Positions 1-7,076 of a DNA stretch of 20,787 nucleotides are shown in pieces; within the stretch, counting starts at the first letter, position 1, and the number at the start of each line of letters is the position of its first letter. The position numbers and the translations under genes were made by a program. The notes below the pieces were generated by a model. The model had not been told where the DNA came from, made no database searches, and was given only the letters and a program-made list of their open reading frames with translations. Location: the NCBI GenBank assembly GCA_021371965.1, contig JAJFVE010000009.1:1-20787 (forward strand). The letters are read 5' to 3'. This DNA is from Planctomycetaceae bacterium (GTDB lineage: Bacteria; Planctomycetota; Phycisphaerae; SM23-33).

Positions 1-111
1 AAACCGAATGAGGGATTAGAAACAACAGGAAATCCGGGTTGTTGATTCTACGATCTCCGTCTTTGTCTTCATTCGATCTTCTATTCGTGACATTCGTGTT
101 CGTCTTGCGGT
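1..111. other. Left-edge non-coding stretch
   Basis: This stretch is AT-richer than the rest of the window and lies beyond the stop codon of the wecB-like gene. It contains the pentamer ATTCG several times between about 71 and 96, in a phrase (attcgtgacattcgtgttcg) that looks like a fragment of a dispersed intergenic repeat. No convincing coding frame, terminator hairpin or RNA gene is visible. It is cut off by the window edge. Confidence 0.35.
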
Positions 112-1200
112 CTATGCTTGTTTCAGAATCGCCGCGATGCGCTGGGCGGCCTGGCCGTCCCAGAGCGGGGGGATCTGGCCCGGGGCGCCTTTGCCGGCCA
201 TCGTCGCGCGGTAGGCTTCGATGATCTTCCGCGGATCGGTGCCGACGATCATGTTCGAGCCGACCTCTGCCGTGACGGGCCGCTCGGTGTTCTCGCGCAG
301 CGTCAGGCAGGGAACTTTCAGGATGGTCGTCTCTTCCTGGATGCCGCCCGAGTCGGTCAGCACGCACCTGGCGTGGGCGGTGAGTTTTAGAAAGTCGAGA
401 TAGCCCATCGGGTCGACCAGTCGCAGGTTGGGCATGGCCGCCAATCGGGCCGACAGCGGCCCGGTCGAGAGGTTCTTGCGCGTGCGGGGGTGGATGGGGA
501 AGATGACGGGCATGTCCTTCTGCACGACGTCGAGGGCGTCGAGCAGGCCGCCGAGCACGGCCGGGTCGTCGACGTTGCTGGGTCGGTGCAGCGTCAGGGC
601 GGCGTAGAGGCGGGGCTTGATCTTGAGGTCTTCCAGCACGGTGGATTGTTCGGCCTTGTCGCGGTTCTTGAGCAGCGTGTCGATCATGACGTTGCCGACG
701 AGGTGGATGCGCTGCGGCGCGACGCCCTCGCGAAGCAGGTTGTCCACGCCGCTCTGCTCGGTGCAGAAGAGGATGTCGCTGATCGAGTCGGTCAGGACGC
801 GGTTGATCTCCTCGGGCATGCGGCGGTCGTTGCTGCGAAGCCCCGCCTCGACATGCACGAGCGTGACGCCGAGCTTGACGGCCACCAGGCCGCAGGCGAT
901 GGTGCTGTTGACGTCGCCGACGACCAGGACCACGTCGGGCTTGTGTTCGAGCACGACGGGCTCGAAGGCCTTCATGACCTCGGCCGTCTGCACGGCGTGG
1001 CTGCCCGAGCCGATGCCGAGGTTCACGTCGGGTTGGGGAATGCCCAACTGCTCGAAGAACAGGTCGCTCATCTTCTTGTCGTAGTGCTGCCCGGTGTGCA
1101 CGAGCATGGGTTCGATCCCGGGCGTGGCAGCGAAGGCTTCCATCAGCGGCGCGATCTTCATGAAATTCGGACGCGCCCCGGCGACGTTGATGATCTTCAT
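112..1200 (-). CDS. wecB: UDP-N-acetylglucosamine 2-epimerase (non-hydrolysing)
   Basis: A cytoplasmic enzyme that interconverts UDP-GlcNAc and UDP-ManNAc, feeding ManNAc-type sugars into surface polysaccharide or glycan synthesis. At 362 residues it is close to the usual family length. It opens with GARPNFMKIAPL and carries HTGQHYDKKMSDLFFE, HVEAGLRSNDRRMPEEINR, LTLHRPSNVDDP and DSGGIQEE. By analogy with characterised WecB enzymes, Asp96, Glu118, Glu130/131 and His205 match the conserved catalytic region. The ATG at 1200 has an AAAGGA Shine-Dalgarno-like sequence a few bases upstream. It is the last gene of a minus-strand run, 123 bases behind the BamE-like lipoprotein gene, so it may be co-transcribed or have its own weak promoter. 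No other sugar-pathway gene is adjacent, so the final glycan is unknown. Confidence 0.93.
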   Translation of the reverse strand: MKIINVAGARPNFMKIAPLMEAFAATPGIEPMLVHTGQHYDKKMSDLFFEQLGIPQPDVNLGIGSGSHAVQTAEVMKAFEPVVLEHKPDVVLVVGDVNSTIACGLVAVKLGVTLVHVEAGLRSNDRRMPEEINRVLTDSISDILFCTEQSGVDNLLREGVAPQRIHLVGNVMIDTLLKNRDKAEQSTVLEDLKIKPRLYAALTLHRPSNVDDPAVLGGLLDALDVVQKDMPVIFPIHPRTRKNLSTGPLSARLAAMPNLRLVDPMGYLDFLKLTAHARCVLTDSGGIQEETTILKVPCLTLRENTERPVTAEVGSNMIVGTDPRKIIEAYRATMAGKGAPGQIPPLWDGQAAQRIAAILKQA

Positions 1201-1323
1201 TCAGAATCCTTTCTCAAGAAGCATAATGATACGTCAGCGAAATCCTCGCATCCAGAGTGTGTGCGAGAGTTAGCGGGCGTGGGTGCCCAGCGTGGGGGAA
1301 GGACGCCAAACAGCAAGCTGTGT

Positions 1324-1680
1324 TCAGGGGGCGTCCGGTGCGGTCGCCGGATCGGGAGGAGGGGGGTCGTTCTGGGGTTGCTCCGGCGGTTGCGTCGCCG
1401 GTGCGGAGGCGGGAACCTTCGCCTGGGGCGGGTCGTTCATCCACTCGCGACGCGCCACGGCGCCGTTGCGGAAATGGATGATCGCCTTGTAGTACGGGTT
1501 GAAGTGCTCGTACTCCCACGCAGCGCCGCCTTCGACCTTGGGATTGCCCAGGATGTTGCGCACCTCGAAGTCCGGCATTCCCGTGTACAGCGTGTCGTAG
1601 CGCTGGCGGGAAAACCGCGGCGTGCTCGTGCAGCCGCCGAGCATCGCCATCGTCACCATTGCCAGCACGACTCTGTGCAT
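1324..1680 (-). CDS. Small BamE/SmpA-like lipoprotein with Pro-rich tail
   Basis: A predicted 118-residue lipoprotein. The N-terminus has a short hydrophobic stretch and lipobox LGGC with lipidated Cys17. Residues about 30-75 (YTGMPDFEVRNILGNPKVEG, an aromatic WEYEHF, then IIHFRNGAVA) resemble the SmpA/OmlA/BamE fold: G-x-V-xx-x-L-G-x-P, then Trp-x-Tyr, then a phenylalanine strand with NG. The C-terminal 35 residues are rich in Pro, Ala and Gln and probably disordered. I chose the ATG at 1680 because GGAGAGG precedes it and the signal peptide begins there; an upstream in-frame extension to 1803 overlaps the neighbouring gene and lacks a signal. The upstream lipoprotein gene ends 14 bases before it, so the two are probably one operon. 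The fold suggests an outer-membrane or envelope role; that is inference. Confidence 0.72.
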   Translation of the reverse strand: MHRVVLAMVTMAMLGGCTSTPRFSRQRYDTLYTGMPDFEVRNILGNPKVEGGAAWEYEHFNPYYKAIIHFRNGAVARREWMNDPPQAKVPASAPATQPPEQPQNDPPPPDPATAPDAP

Positions 1681-1694
1681 GACCTCTCCGGCAG

Positions 1695-2234
1695 CTACTT
1701 GTTGACCACCAGTTGGTGCTCGACCTCGATGCGCTTGGTGTAGGGGCTGGTGTAGATCACCACCAGCACGTACCGCTGCCCCGGCGCCACCCCGCCGCCC
1801 CATTGCAGGCGGAAGCGATAGTTGCGATCCATCTTCTGCCAGTGCACCATGTTCACTTTAGGATCGCCCAGCGGCACTTCCCACGTGATCAGCCGCCCGC
1901 CCTTGGGATCGGTCGTGCCGGCGATGTAACTGTACAACTCGAAGCGGAACGAACCGAAGGCCTTGGTCGTGTCGTCAAAGGCGTCCAGCGCCTCGACCCG
2001 CACGTCCAGTCCGTAGCCGCTCTTGGCGTCCAGCATCTTGATCGCCGAAAAGGGATGAACGCGCAGCCGCGCCGGCAGCAGCGTGTCGATCGGGCTGGGC
2101 AGGGGGATCGTGCCCGCTTCAAACGTCGAGAGGTCTTGCGAAGGACCTTTGAAGACGCTGGACATGTCGCCGCAGCCGCCCAGCAGCGCCAGGCAGAGAG
2201 CGGAAAAGACGGTTTGTATCAAGGGGATTTTCAA
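1695..2234 (-). CDS. Lipoprotein of unknown function
   Basis: A predicted 179-residue lipoprotein that I do not recognise as a named family. It has a basic start (MK), a hydrophobic core and lipobox LLGGC with Cys21. The mature part has beta-rich character, with PARLRVHPFSAIKM, VRVEALDAFDDTTKAFGSF and RFELYSY, then a WEVPLG and a closing VLVVIYTSPYTKRIEVEHQL strand. This could be a C2-like or immunoglobulin-like beta-sandwich on the cell surface or periplasmic face. The gene sits 14 bases upstream of the BamE-like lipoprotein gene, and a shared transcript is likely. Because it overlaps no other supported gene and has a clean signal peptide, I am confident that it is real but not of its role. 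Confidence 0.75.
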   Translation of the reverse strand: MKIPLIQTVFSALCLALLGGCGDMSSVFKGPSQDLSTFEAGTIPLPSPIDTLLPARLRVHPFSAIKMLDAKSGYGLDVRVEALDAFDDTTKAFGSFRFELYSYIAGTTDPKGGRLITWEVPLGDPKVNMVHWQKMDRNYRFRLQWGGGVAPGQRYVLVVIYTSPYTKRIEVEHQLVVNK

Positions 2235-2307
2235 GGCTGCGATTATAGGCTCCGGCGGCCTCGCCGGTCAATGCGGACATTTGGGGCGGCGCGACGGCGG
2301 CTCTGCG

Positions 2308-2326
2308 CCGGGTGCCATGGCGGCCG
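2308..2326. repeat. Dispersed repeat, CCGGGTGCCATGGCGGCCG copy A
   Basis: These 19 bases recur exactly at 8146-8164. They contain the palindrome GCCATGGC and sit in the gap between two minus-strand genes. Here the downstream half of the hairpin seen in the second copy is absent or degenerate. Confidence 0.7.
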
Positions 2327-2330
2327 GGGA

Positions 2331-2873
2331 TCACTCCTTCGATGTGTCCGGCGCGTCGCTCTTGCCGGCCGCTTCTTCGGAGGTGTCTTGAGGCAGGGCG
2401 TGCGATTCCACCTGCCGCGGAAAGATCTTGTTCCAGACGCGGCTGATGGTTCCGCGCTGGGCGGCGGCGAGTTCTTCCTCCGCCCGTCGCACGCAGGCCT
2501 GCCAGACCGTGGCGAAGGCCGGGGCGTTCTCGTTCATCATCTCCAGCGCCCGCTGGTAGACTTCGAGCGTGCGCCGCTCGCGCCGGTCGGGCTTGTCCTG
2601 CAGCGCGGCCACCGCCACGCGCAGGTTCTCATTCTGCTGGCGCAGCTCCTCGAGCTGGCCCTGGCGCTGGGCGGCGCCCTGGGCCGTCACGTCCAGATGC
2701 GTCGCGAGGTAGCTCTTGAGGTCGGCGATCTGCCTGTCGCGTTCGGCGAGCTGGCGTTTCAGGGCCAGTCGCTTGACGATGCCCACGTATGCGATCATCA
2801 GCACCGCGAACAGGCCGATCAGCAGCCCCCACGTGAAGGGGTGCTTCAGGATGTCCCAGGTTGTCTCCCACAT
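2331..2873 (-). CDS. Membrane-anchored coiled-coil protein
   Basis: A 180-residue protein with one N-terminal membrane segment at about residues 14-34 (WGLLIGLFAVLMIAYVGIV). A heptad-like, charged region follows at about 37-95 (LALKRQLAERDRQIADLKSY, then QLEELRQQNENLRVAVAALQ). A second helical segment covers about 100-150, and the Glu/Ser-rich tail is probably disordered. I do not recognise a catalytic motif. The topology suggests a bitopic inner-membrane protein with a helical cytoplasmic or periplasmic arm, perhaps a scaffold. The ATG at 2873 is preceded by GAGGAG at suitable spacing. It is the first gene of the minus-strand run and diverges from the ABC binding-protein gene, with 120 bases between the two starts. 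Confidence 0.72.
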   Translation of the reverse strand: MWETTWDILKHPFTWGLLIGLFAVLMIAYVGIVKRLALKRQLAERDRQIADLKSYLATHLDVTAQGAAQRQGQLEELRQQNENLRVAVAALQDKPDRRERRTLEVYQRALEMMNENAPAFATVWQACVRRAEEELAAAQRGTISRVWNKIFPRQVESHALPQDTSEEAAGKSDAPDTSKE

Positions 2874-2993
2874 GGCCGATCTCCTCGTGCCTCAAGATCA
2901 GGCAATTCTAGGACCGCCCGCTTCTATGCACAAGAAACAAAGCTAATCACTGCCATCTGTGACGACAGCCCGCCGCGCGGTATGCTGCCGCCC

Positions 2994-4523
2994 ATGAGAC
3001 GGACCGCTCTAATAATGATGGCTGCGGCGACAGCGCTGGCGGGGTGCTCGTCCGCGACGGACAACCTGCCCGACGACGCCCGCACGCGCGAGGCCGACGC
3101 CCAGGTGCGCTCGCACTGGGGCAAAGGGCTCGACGCTCTTCCGCAAGAGACGCTGGTGCTCATCAGCCCCAACAATCGCAACATCCAACAAGAGTTCGAG
3201 TGGGCCTTCTCGCTCGACCAGGCCGTTCGACGAGGGCGGCGCGTGCGAATGGAGTGGCGCGACGTCGGCGGCGGGGGCAGCACCATCCGCACCTACCTCA
3301 CTAACGTCTACAGCCGCAGCGACTCATCCGGCATCGACGTGCTCTGGGGCGGCGGCGACGCGGGATTCATTCCGCTGGCCCAGGCCGGCGTGCTGGCGCC
3401 GCTGGACCTGTCGAGCGACGTGCGGGAGCAAATCCCCGCCGAGCTGTCCGGCACGGCGATGTACGACAAGGACCGCCGCTGGGCCGGGTCGGCGCTGTCG
3501 GCCTTTGGATTCATCTACAACGCCGGAATGCTGCGGCGCTGCGGCATCGAAGCGCCGGCGACGTGGCAGGACCTCTCCGCCAAGCCGCTGGCGGGCCTGG
3601 TGTCGCTGGCCGACCCGACGCAGTCGTCCTCGGCCGCCGCGGCGTATCAGATGATCGTCTGGTCCGGCCGCGACTGGCCCGACGGCTGGGCCAGGCTCCT
3701 GGCCATCATGGCCAATGCCGACCGCTTCACCGACAGTGCCGGCACCGCGGCCAGCGCGCCGCTGGTGGGCACGGCGCTGGTGGCGACGTGCATCGACTTC
3801 TACGGCGCCCTTCGCGTGGCCGAGGCGCCGGGGGAACTGATTTACGTCAGCCCGCGCGGGGGCACGACCTTCAGCCCCGACCCCATCGCGATCCTGAAGA
3901 ACCCGCCCCACCCGGAGCTGGCGAAGGAGTTTGTCGACTTCGTGCTCTCGTCGCGTGGGCAGGCGCTGTGGGCTTTGCCCGTGGGCGTGCCGCAGGGCCC
4001 CTCGCGCAACCTGCTGGGGCGCATGCCCATCCGCAAGGACGTCTATCGCCTCTACGAGGGCAGGCTCATGGGCGGCATCACCGATCCGTTCCAGGCCGGG
4101 CAGTCGATGACGCTGGCCCCCTTTGCCCGCAAGGTGGACTTCGGCGTCCTGCGGCAGCTCGTCAAGGCTGCGGCGGTCGATAGTCTGCCGGCCCTCAAGG
4201 CCGCCCGAGCGGCTCTGGCCGCGGCAACGCCCGATCAAGCCGCTGCCTTGGCCGCCGACTTCAACCGCCTGCCCGAAAACATCGCGACCATCGAGGGCGT
4301 CACCGCCGTGGCCAAGGCCATCAAGGACGACACGCAGCGCGAGCGCATCGTCACCGACTGGCAGCGGTTCTTCGCCGAGAAGTACGCTCGCATCGCTCGC
4401 GCCAGTAGCATGGGCGTCCCGCCCATGAGTGGCACGGGCGTCTCGCCCGTGCATTCCCCGACTGCCCCCCAAGAGCATGGGCGAGACGCCCATGCCACAT
4501 TCACCGCCGGAGGCCGCCCATGA
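2994..4523 (+). CDS. ABC transporter substrate-binding lipoprotein, Fe(III)/FbpA-like
   Basis: A 509-residue extracytoplasmic solute-binding lipoprotein; it would capture the ligand and deliver it to the permease encoded next. The signal peptide (MRRTALIMMAAATALAGC) ends in lipobox LAGC at Cys18. The body has features of the bacterial extracellular solute-binding family seen in Fbp/Afu systems: VLWGGGDAGFIPLAQAGVL, then FIYNAGMLRR, a LADPTQSSSAAAAYQM segment and a closing ELAKEFVDFVLSSRGQ. Substrate is not shown by the sequence; Fe(III), a polyamine or a sugar-phosphate is possible. ATG 2994 is preferred, with ATG 2982 (MLPPMRR) an alternative; neither has a strong Shine-Dalgarno sequence. 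The last ~37 residues (MGVPPMSGTGVSPV through GRDAHAT) are encoded by a dispersed palindromic repeat. The stop overlaps the permease start in ATGA. Confidence 0.85.
   Translation: MRRTALIMMAAATALAGCSSATDNLPDDARTREADAQVRSHWGKGLDALPQETLVLISPNNRNIQQEFEWAFSLDQAVRRGRRVRMEWRDVGGGGSTIRTYLTNVYSRSDSSGIDVLWGGGDAGFIPLAQAGVLAPLDLSSDVREQIPAELSGTAMYDKDRRWAGSALSAFGFIYNAGMLRRCGIEAPATWQDLSAKPLAGLVSLADPTQSSSAAAAYQMIVWSGRDWPDGWARLLAIMANADRFTDSAGTAASAPLVGTALVATCIDFYGALRVAEAPGELIYVSPRGGTTFSPDPIAILKNPPHPELAKEFVDFVLSSRGQALWALPVGVPQGPSRNLLGRMPIRKDVYRLYEGRLMGGITDPFQAGQSMTLAPFARKVDFGVLRQLVKAAAVDSLPALKAARAALAAATPDQAAALAADFNRLPENIATIEGVTAVAKAIKDDTQRERIVTDWQRFFAEKYARIARASSMGVPPMSGTGVSPVHSPTAPQEHGRDAHATFTAGGRP
4409..4494. 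repeat. Triple-hairpin palindromic repeat inside a coding end
   Basis: Three near-identical 19-base palindromes occur: 4409-4427 (CATGGGCG-TCC-CGCCCATG), 4433-4451 (CACGGGCG-TCT-CGCCCGTG) and 4476-4494 (CATGGGCG-AGA-CGCCCATG). Each is an 8-bp stem with a 3-base loop. The last is repeated exactly at 8232-8250. The whole block is in frame with the binding-protein gene and encodes its C-terminal tail. The same peptide pattern is, to my knowledge, widespread as a repeat-derived tail in Planctomycetes. Confidence 0.85.
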
Positions 4524-6271
4524 CCAAGCTGCCACCGCCTCCGAATCTCCCGCGGTCTAAGGAGCCTCTGACTCTGGCGGCGATGCTTTCAATTCCCGTC
4601 GAGTTTCTGATCGCCGGGCTGTTATTCCTGTTGCTGATCGTGCCGCTGGGGATGGTCGTCGCCAGCGGATTCATGCACGAGGGCAGCGTCAGCGGGTACT
4701 GGTTCACCCGCGTGCTGGGCAACTCCGTCCTGATGAGCCAACTCGGCAACTCGGTGCTGCTGGCAGCCGCAACGACGGGGCTGTGCCTGCTGATGGGCAT
4801 CCCGCTGGCGGTGCTGCGCGTGCGCTGCCGGTTCGTCGGACAGGGTCTGCTGGGCCTGCTCGTGCTGGCGCCGATGATCCTGCCGCCGTTTGTCGGCGCG
4901 CTGTCGCTGCAGCACCTGGCCAGCCGCTTCGGCTCGATCAATCTTCTGCTGGAGCGCATCGGCCTGCTGGACTTCTCGCAACATCTGCCGCCGGACTGGC
5001 TGGGCGGCGGCTTTGCCGGCGTGGCGGCCCTGCAGGCGCTGCACCTGTTCCCGATCCTGTACCTCAACGCCGCGGCCGCCCTGGCCAACGTCGATCCATG
5101 CTACTCGCAGGCCGCCCGCAATCTCGGCGCCGGTCCGCTGCGGACGTTCCTTCGCATCACGCTGCCGCTGATGGCCCCGGGCCTGTTCGCCGGGGCGACG
5201 CTGGTGTTTATCTGGTCGTTCACCGACGTGGGCGTGCCGCTCATGCTCGACTACCAGCACCTGGTGCCGGTGACGATCTTCAAGGAACTCGCCCGCGCCG
5301 ATACCGGCGGGCGGACCTTCTGCCTGGTCTTCGTCATGCTCTCCAGTTCCATCACGCTCTACGCGCTGGGCAAGTTCTTGTTCGGCCGCTCTGCCGTCGG
5401 CGAGGCGTCCAAGGCCTCCATCGCCGATCAGCCGCGGCACTTGGGCCTGGCCGGCACGCTGGGGGCGTGGCTGCTGATGGGCGGTCTGGCGGTGCTGGCG
5501 CTGGCGCCGCACGCGGGAGTAGTGCTGATGGCGCTGTCGGACCGCTGGGTCAACACCGTCCTGCCGACGAAGTACACGCTGTCGCACATGGCGTTCGTCG
5601 TGACCGACCCGGCGACGTACGCCAGCATCGTCAACAGCCTCAAGTACGCCCTTGCGGCCACGGGCATCGACGTGGTGCTGGGGATCGCCATCGCATTCCT
5701 GGTTGTGCGCATCAAGGTGCCGCTGCGCGGGGCGCTGGACAGCCTGGCCATGCTCCCGCTGGCCGTGCCGGGTCTGATCCTGGCGGCCGGCTACGTGGCC
5801 CTGACGGCCTCGGGACCGCTCAAGAGCATCGGACCGATGGGCAATCCGTTCATTATCCTGGTGGTGGCGTACGCCGTGCGTCGCCTGCCGTTCATGGTGC
5901 GCGGCGCCTCGGCCGGTCTGACGCAGGTGCCGCCGTCGCTGGAGGAAGCCGCGCGGAATCTCGGCGCCTCGCCGGCATCGGCGGCCGCTCGCATCACGCT
6001 GCCGCTGATCGCGGCCAACCTGATTGCCGCAGCCGTGCTGACGTTCGCTTTCTCGGTGCTGGAGGTCAGCGACTCGCTGATCCTGGCCCAGCTCCCGCAG
6101 CATTACCCCATCACCAAGCAGATCTTCAACCTCGCCACCAGCGCCGGCTCGCCCGAAACCCCCCGCCAGGCCGCCGCCCTGGGCGTCTACGGCATGGCGA
6201 TGCTGGGAGCCACCATGGCCGCCGCGGCGGCCCTGCTGGGCAAGAGATTGGGCGCGATTTTCAGGGCGTGA
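4520..6271 (+). CDS. ABC transporter permease, fused two-domain (FbpB-like)
   Basis: A 583-residue inner-membrane permease containing two BPD_transp_1 domains in one chain, as in FbpB/SfuB-type Fe(III) importers and related systems. There are about twelve hydrophobic segments. Two EAA loops, where the ATPase docks, are clear: YSQAARNLGAGPLRTFLRIT at about 195-214 and LEEAARNLGASPASAAARIT at about 474-493, each followed by LPL. Their similarity supports an internal duplication. The start ATG overlaps the stop of the binding-protein gene (ATGA), implying translational coupling, and a GGAGG lies 8 bases upstream. The matching ATPase gene begins 805 bases downstream, an unusual gap created by an intervening cassette. 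Length and motifs look intact. Confidence 0.92.
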   Translation: MTKLPPPPNLPRSKEPLTLAAMLSIPVEFLIAGLLFLLLIVPLGMVVASGFMHEGSVSGYWFTRVLGNSVLMSQLGNSVLLAAATTGLCLLMGIPLAVLRVRCRFVGQGLLGLLVLAPMILPPFVGALSLQHLASRFGSINLLLERIGLLDFSQHLPPDWLGGGFAGVAALQALHLFPILYLNAAAALANVDPCYSQAARNLGAGPLRTFLRITLPLMAPGLFAGATLVFIWSFTDVGVPLMLDYQHLVPVTIFKELARADTGGRTFCLVFVMLSSSITLYALGKFLFGRSAVGEASKASIADQPRHLGLAGTLGAWLLMGGLAVLALAPHAGVVLMALSDRWVNTVLPTKYTLSHMAFVVTDPATYASIVNSLKYALAATGIDVVLGIAIAFLVVRIKVPLRGALDSLAMLPLAVPGLILAAGYVALTASGPLKSIGPMGNPFIILVVAYAVRRLPFMVRGASAGLTQVPPSLEEAARNLGASPASAAARITLPLIAANLIAAAVLTFAFSVLEVSDSLILAQLPQHYPITKQIFNLATSAGSPETPRQAAALGVYGMAMLGATMAAAAALLGKRLGAIFRA

Positions 6272-6272
6272 A

Positions 6273-6380
6273 GAAAAGGACCAAAGGGACTGCATGGACT
6301 GCAACGACCGAGCAGAACCTTACTGCTCGGTTCCGTTGTCGTTGCTGTCACTGTGGTCCTTTTGGTCCTTTCTTTCTTTC
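6273..6380. repeat. Left inverted-repeat block of four-helix-bundle cassette
   Basis: The block starts one base after the permease stop codon. It is an imperfect palindrome: the outer left arm reads GGACCAAAGGGACTGCATGG and the right arm, reverse-complemented, reads GGACCAAAAGGACCACAG. Inside is the perfect ACCGAGCAG/CTGCTCGGT hairpin. The left arm also matches the reverse complement of the right end of the cassette (7009-7039) at about 27 of 31 positions. Confidence 0.75.
6307..6331. terminator. Strong hairpin downstream of permease gene
   Basis: A perfect 9-bp stem ACCGAGCAG / CTGCTCGGT encloses a 7-base loop (6316-6322). It lies 36 bases after the permease stop and is also just beyond the stop of the antisense four-helix-bundle gene (6348). 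It could end transcription from either side, but the following T run is weak (TTCCGTTGT). Confidence 0.4.
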
Positions 6381-6917
6381 CCGAAGCCGCGCCGCCGTCA
6401 TCCGCTCCCGCATGCCGCCTTCCTGTACAAAGGCCTTCTCCAGTTGCCGAATCTGCCGGTCCAGCAAATAGCTGCACACGCGGATCAGCCCGGCAATCAC
6501 GTTAGCGCTTACAGCAGGCTCTGCATTCTCAATTCCTCGGGCGAACACTGAATACCCGGCGTCCCTCGTGCGGTTCAGCTCGCGCAGGCGTTTGGCGTAA
6601 GGGTGCTCGGCAGTCCACTCTTCCAGCTTGTGGCTTCGCAGGAAGTCCCGGTAGTCGGCCAGCAATTCCTCCAGGCTTGCTCGCGCGACGTTGGTCAGCT
6701 TGATCTCTGTTTCCTTGGAAGTGCCAGAGGCCATGCTGCCTTCGATGATATTCTGTTTGCCCGATCGTGCGGCCTGCACCATCTGGTCGTGCGTGCGGCT
6801 TCGCTTGTCGATGAAGCGATTGCAGAAGTAAATGGTAGCGTCGTAAATAATCTCGGCTTTCTGATAGGACAGGAGCTTCTTGTAGCCGCCGTGCGGAGGA
6901 ATAAAGCCTTGGCTCAT
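6348..6917 (-). CDS. Four-helix-bundle protein (23S rRNA intervening-sequence / S23 superfamily)
   Basis: A 189-residue soluble, helical protein. The N-terminal half (GGYKKLLSYQKAEIIYDAT, then CNRFI, RTHDQMVQAARSGKQNIIEG, then ETEIKLTNVARASLEELLAD) has the pattern of the S23/23S-rRNA intervening-sequence family, especially the variant called the four helix bundle suffix domain. Family members form pentamers or bundles, and the DGR accessory protein Avd belongs to the same superfamily; the cellular role of stand-alone copies is not established. ATG 6917 has a GGGAG about 8 bases upstream. The last ~12 residues (LRERKKGPKGPQ) are written by the flanking inverted-repeat arm. It is antisense to, and separates, two genes of one ABC operon. 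GC is lower than its neighbours, suggesting transfer. Confidence 0.85.
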   Translation of the reverse strand: MSQGFIPPHGGYKKLLSYQKAEIIYDATIYFCNRFIDKRSRTHDQMVQAARSGKQNIIEGSMASGTSKETEIKLTNVARASLEELLADYRDFLRSHKLEEWTAEHPYAKRLRELNRTRDAGYSVFARGIENAEPAVSANVIAGLIRVCSYLLDRQIRQLEKAFVQEGGMRERMTAARLRERKKGPKGPQ

Positions 6918-6934
6918 GGGATGCTCCCGGGAGA

Positions 6935-7042
6935 AAGGACCAAAAGGACTGCAACGACCGCAAGGACTCTAACAAACTTCCGGCGGCAAGGGAAGTCCTC
7001 TGCCTCCTGTCCTTGCTGTCCTTGCAGTCCTTTTGGTCCCTT
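6935..7042. repeat. Right inverted-repeat block of four-helix-bundle cassette
   Basis: A perfect 18-bp inverted repeat pairs 6937-6954 (GGACCAAAAGGACTGCAA) with 7022-7039. Pairing continues imperfectly inward through GACCGCAAGGAC at 6956-6967. The 5' arm lies just upstream of the four-helix-bundle gene start, so it would fall in or near that gene's promoter or leader. Confidence 0.8.
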
Positions 7043-7076
7043 GGCTGTCGTGCGCCTTCACGCTATCATGCACGCC

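Larger units (their letters stand above)
6273..7042. mobile_element. Putative inverted-repeat-bounded cassette carrying a four-helix-bundle gene
   Basis: The ~770 bp interval between the permease stop and the ATPase start contains one antisense gene bracketed by two palindromic blocks. The outer ends form inverted repeats of about 31 bases with four mismatches. Base composition of the internal gene is lower in GC (roughly half by hand count of sample lines) than the flanking ABC genes. No transposase is present, so if it moves it must do so in trans or by an unknown route. Interpretation as an inserted element is inference from position, symmetry and composition. Confidence 0.5.

Noticed and set aside
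1713..2993. Long in-frame N-terminal extension of the binding protein (plus strand)
   Set aside because: It is antisense to two genes with clear signal peptide or coiled-coil features, has no domain, and a lipoprotein signal begins at 2994.
2874..2993. Fur-type operator before the Fe(III)-like importer
   Set aside because: No GATAAT-ATTATC-like inverted hexamers are present, so iron control cannot be claimed from sequence.
4409..4494. CRISPR-like array
   Set aside because: The three units are short palindromes with unequal, very short spacing and occur within a coding frame; no cas genes are present.
4622..6304. 560-codon minus-strand open frame opposite the permease
   Set aside because: Its composition (Arg, Gln, His-rich, no domain) is that of an antisense shadow in GC-rich DNA; the plus-strand permease has complete EAA loops.
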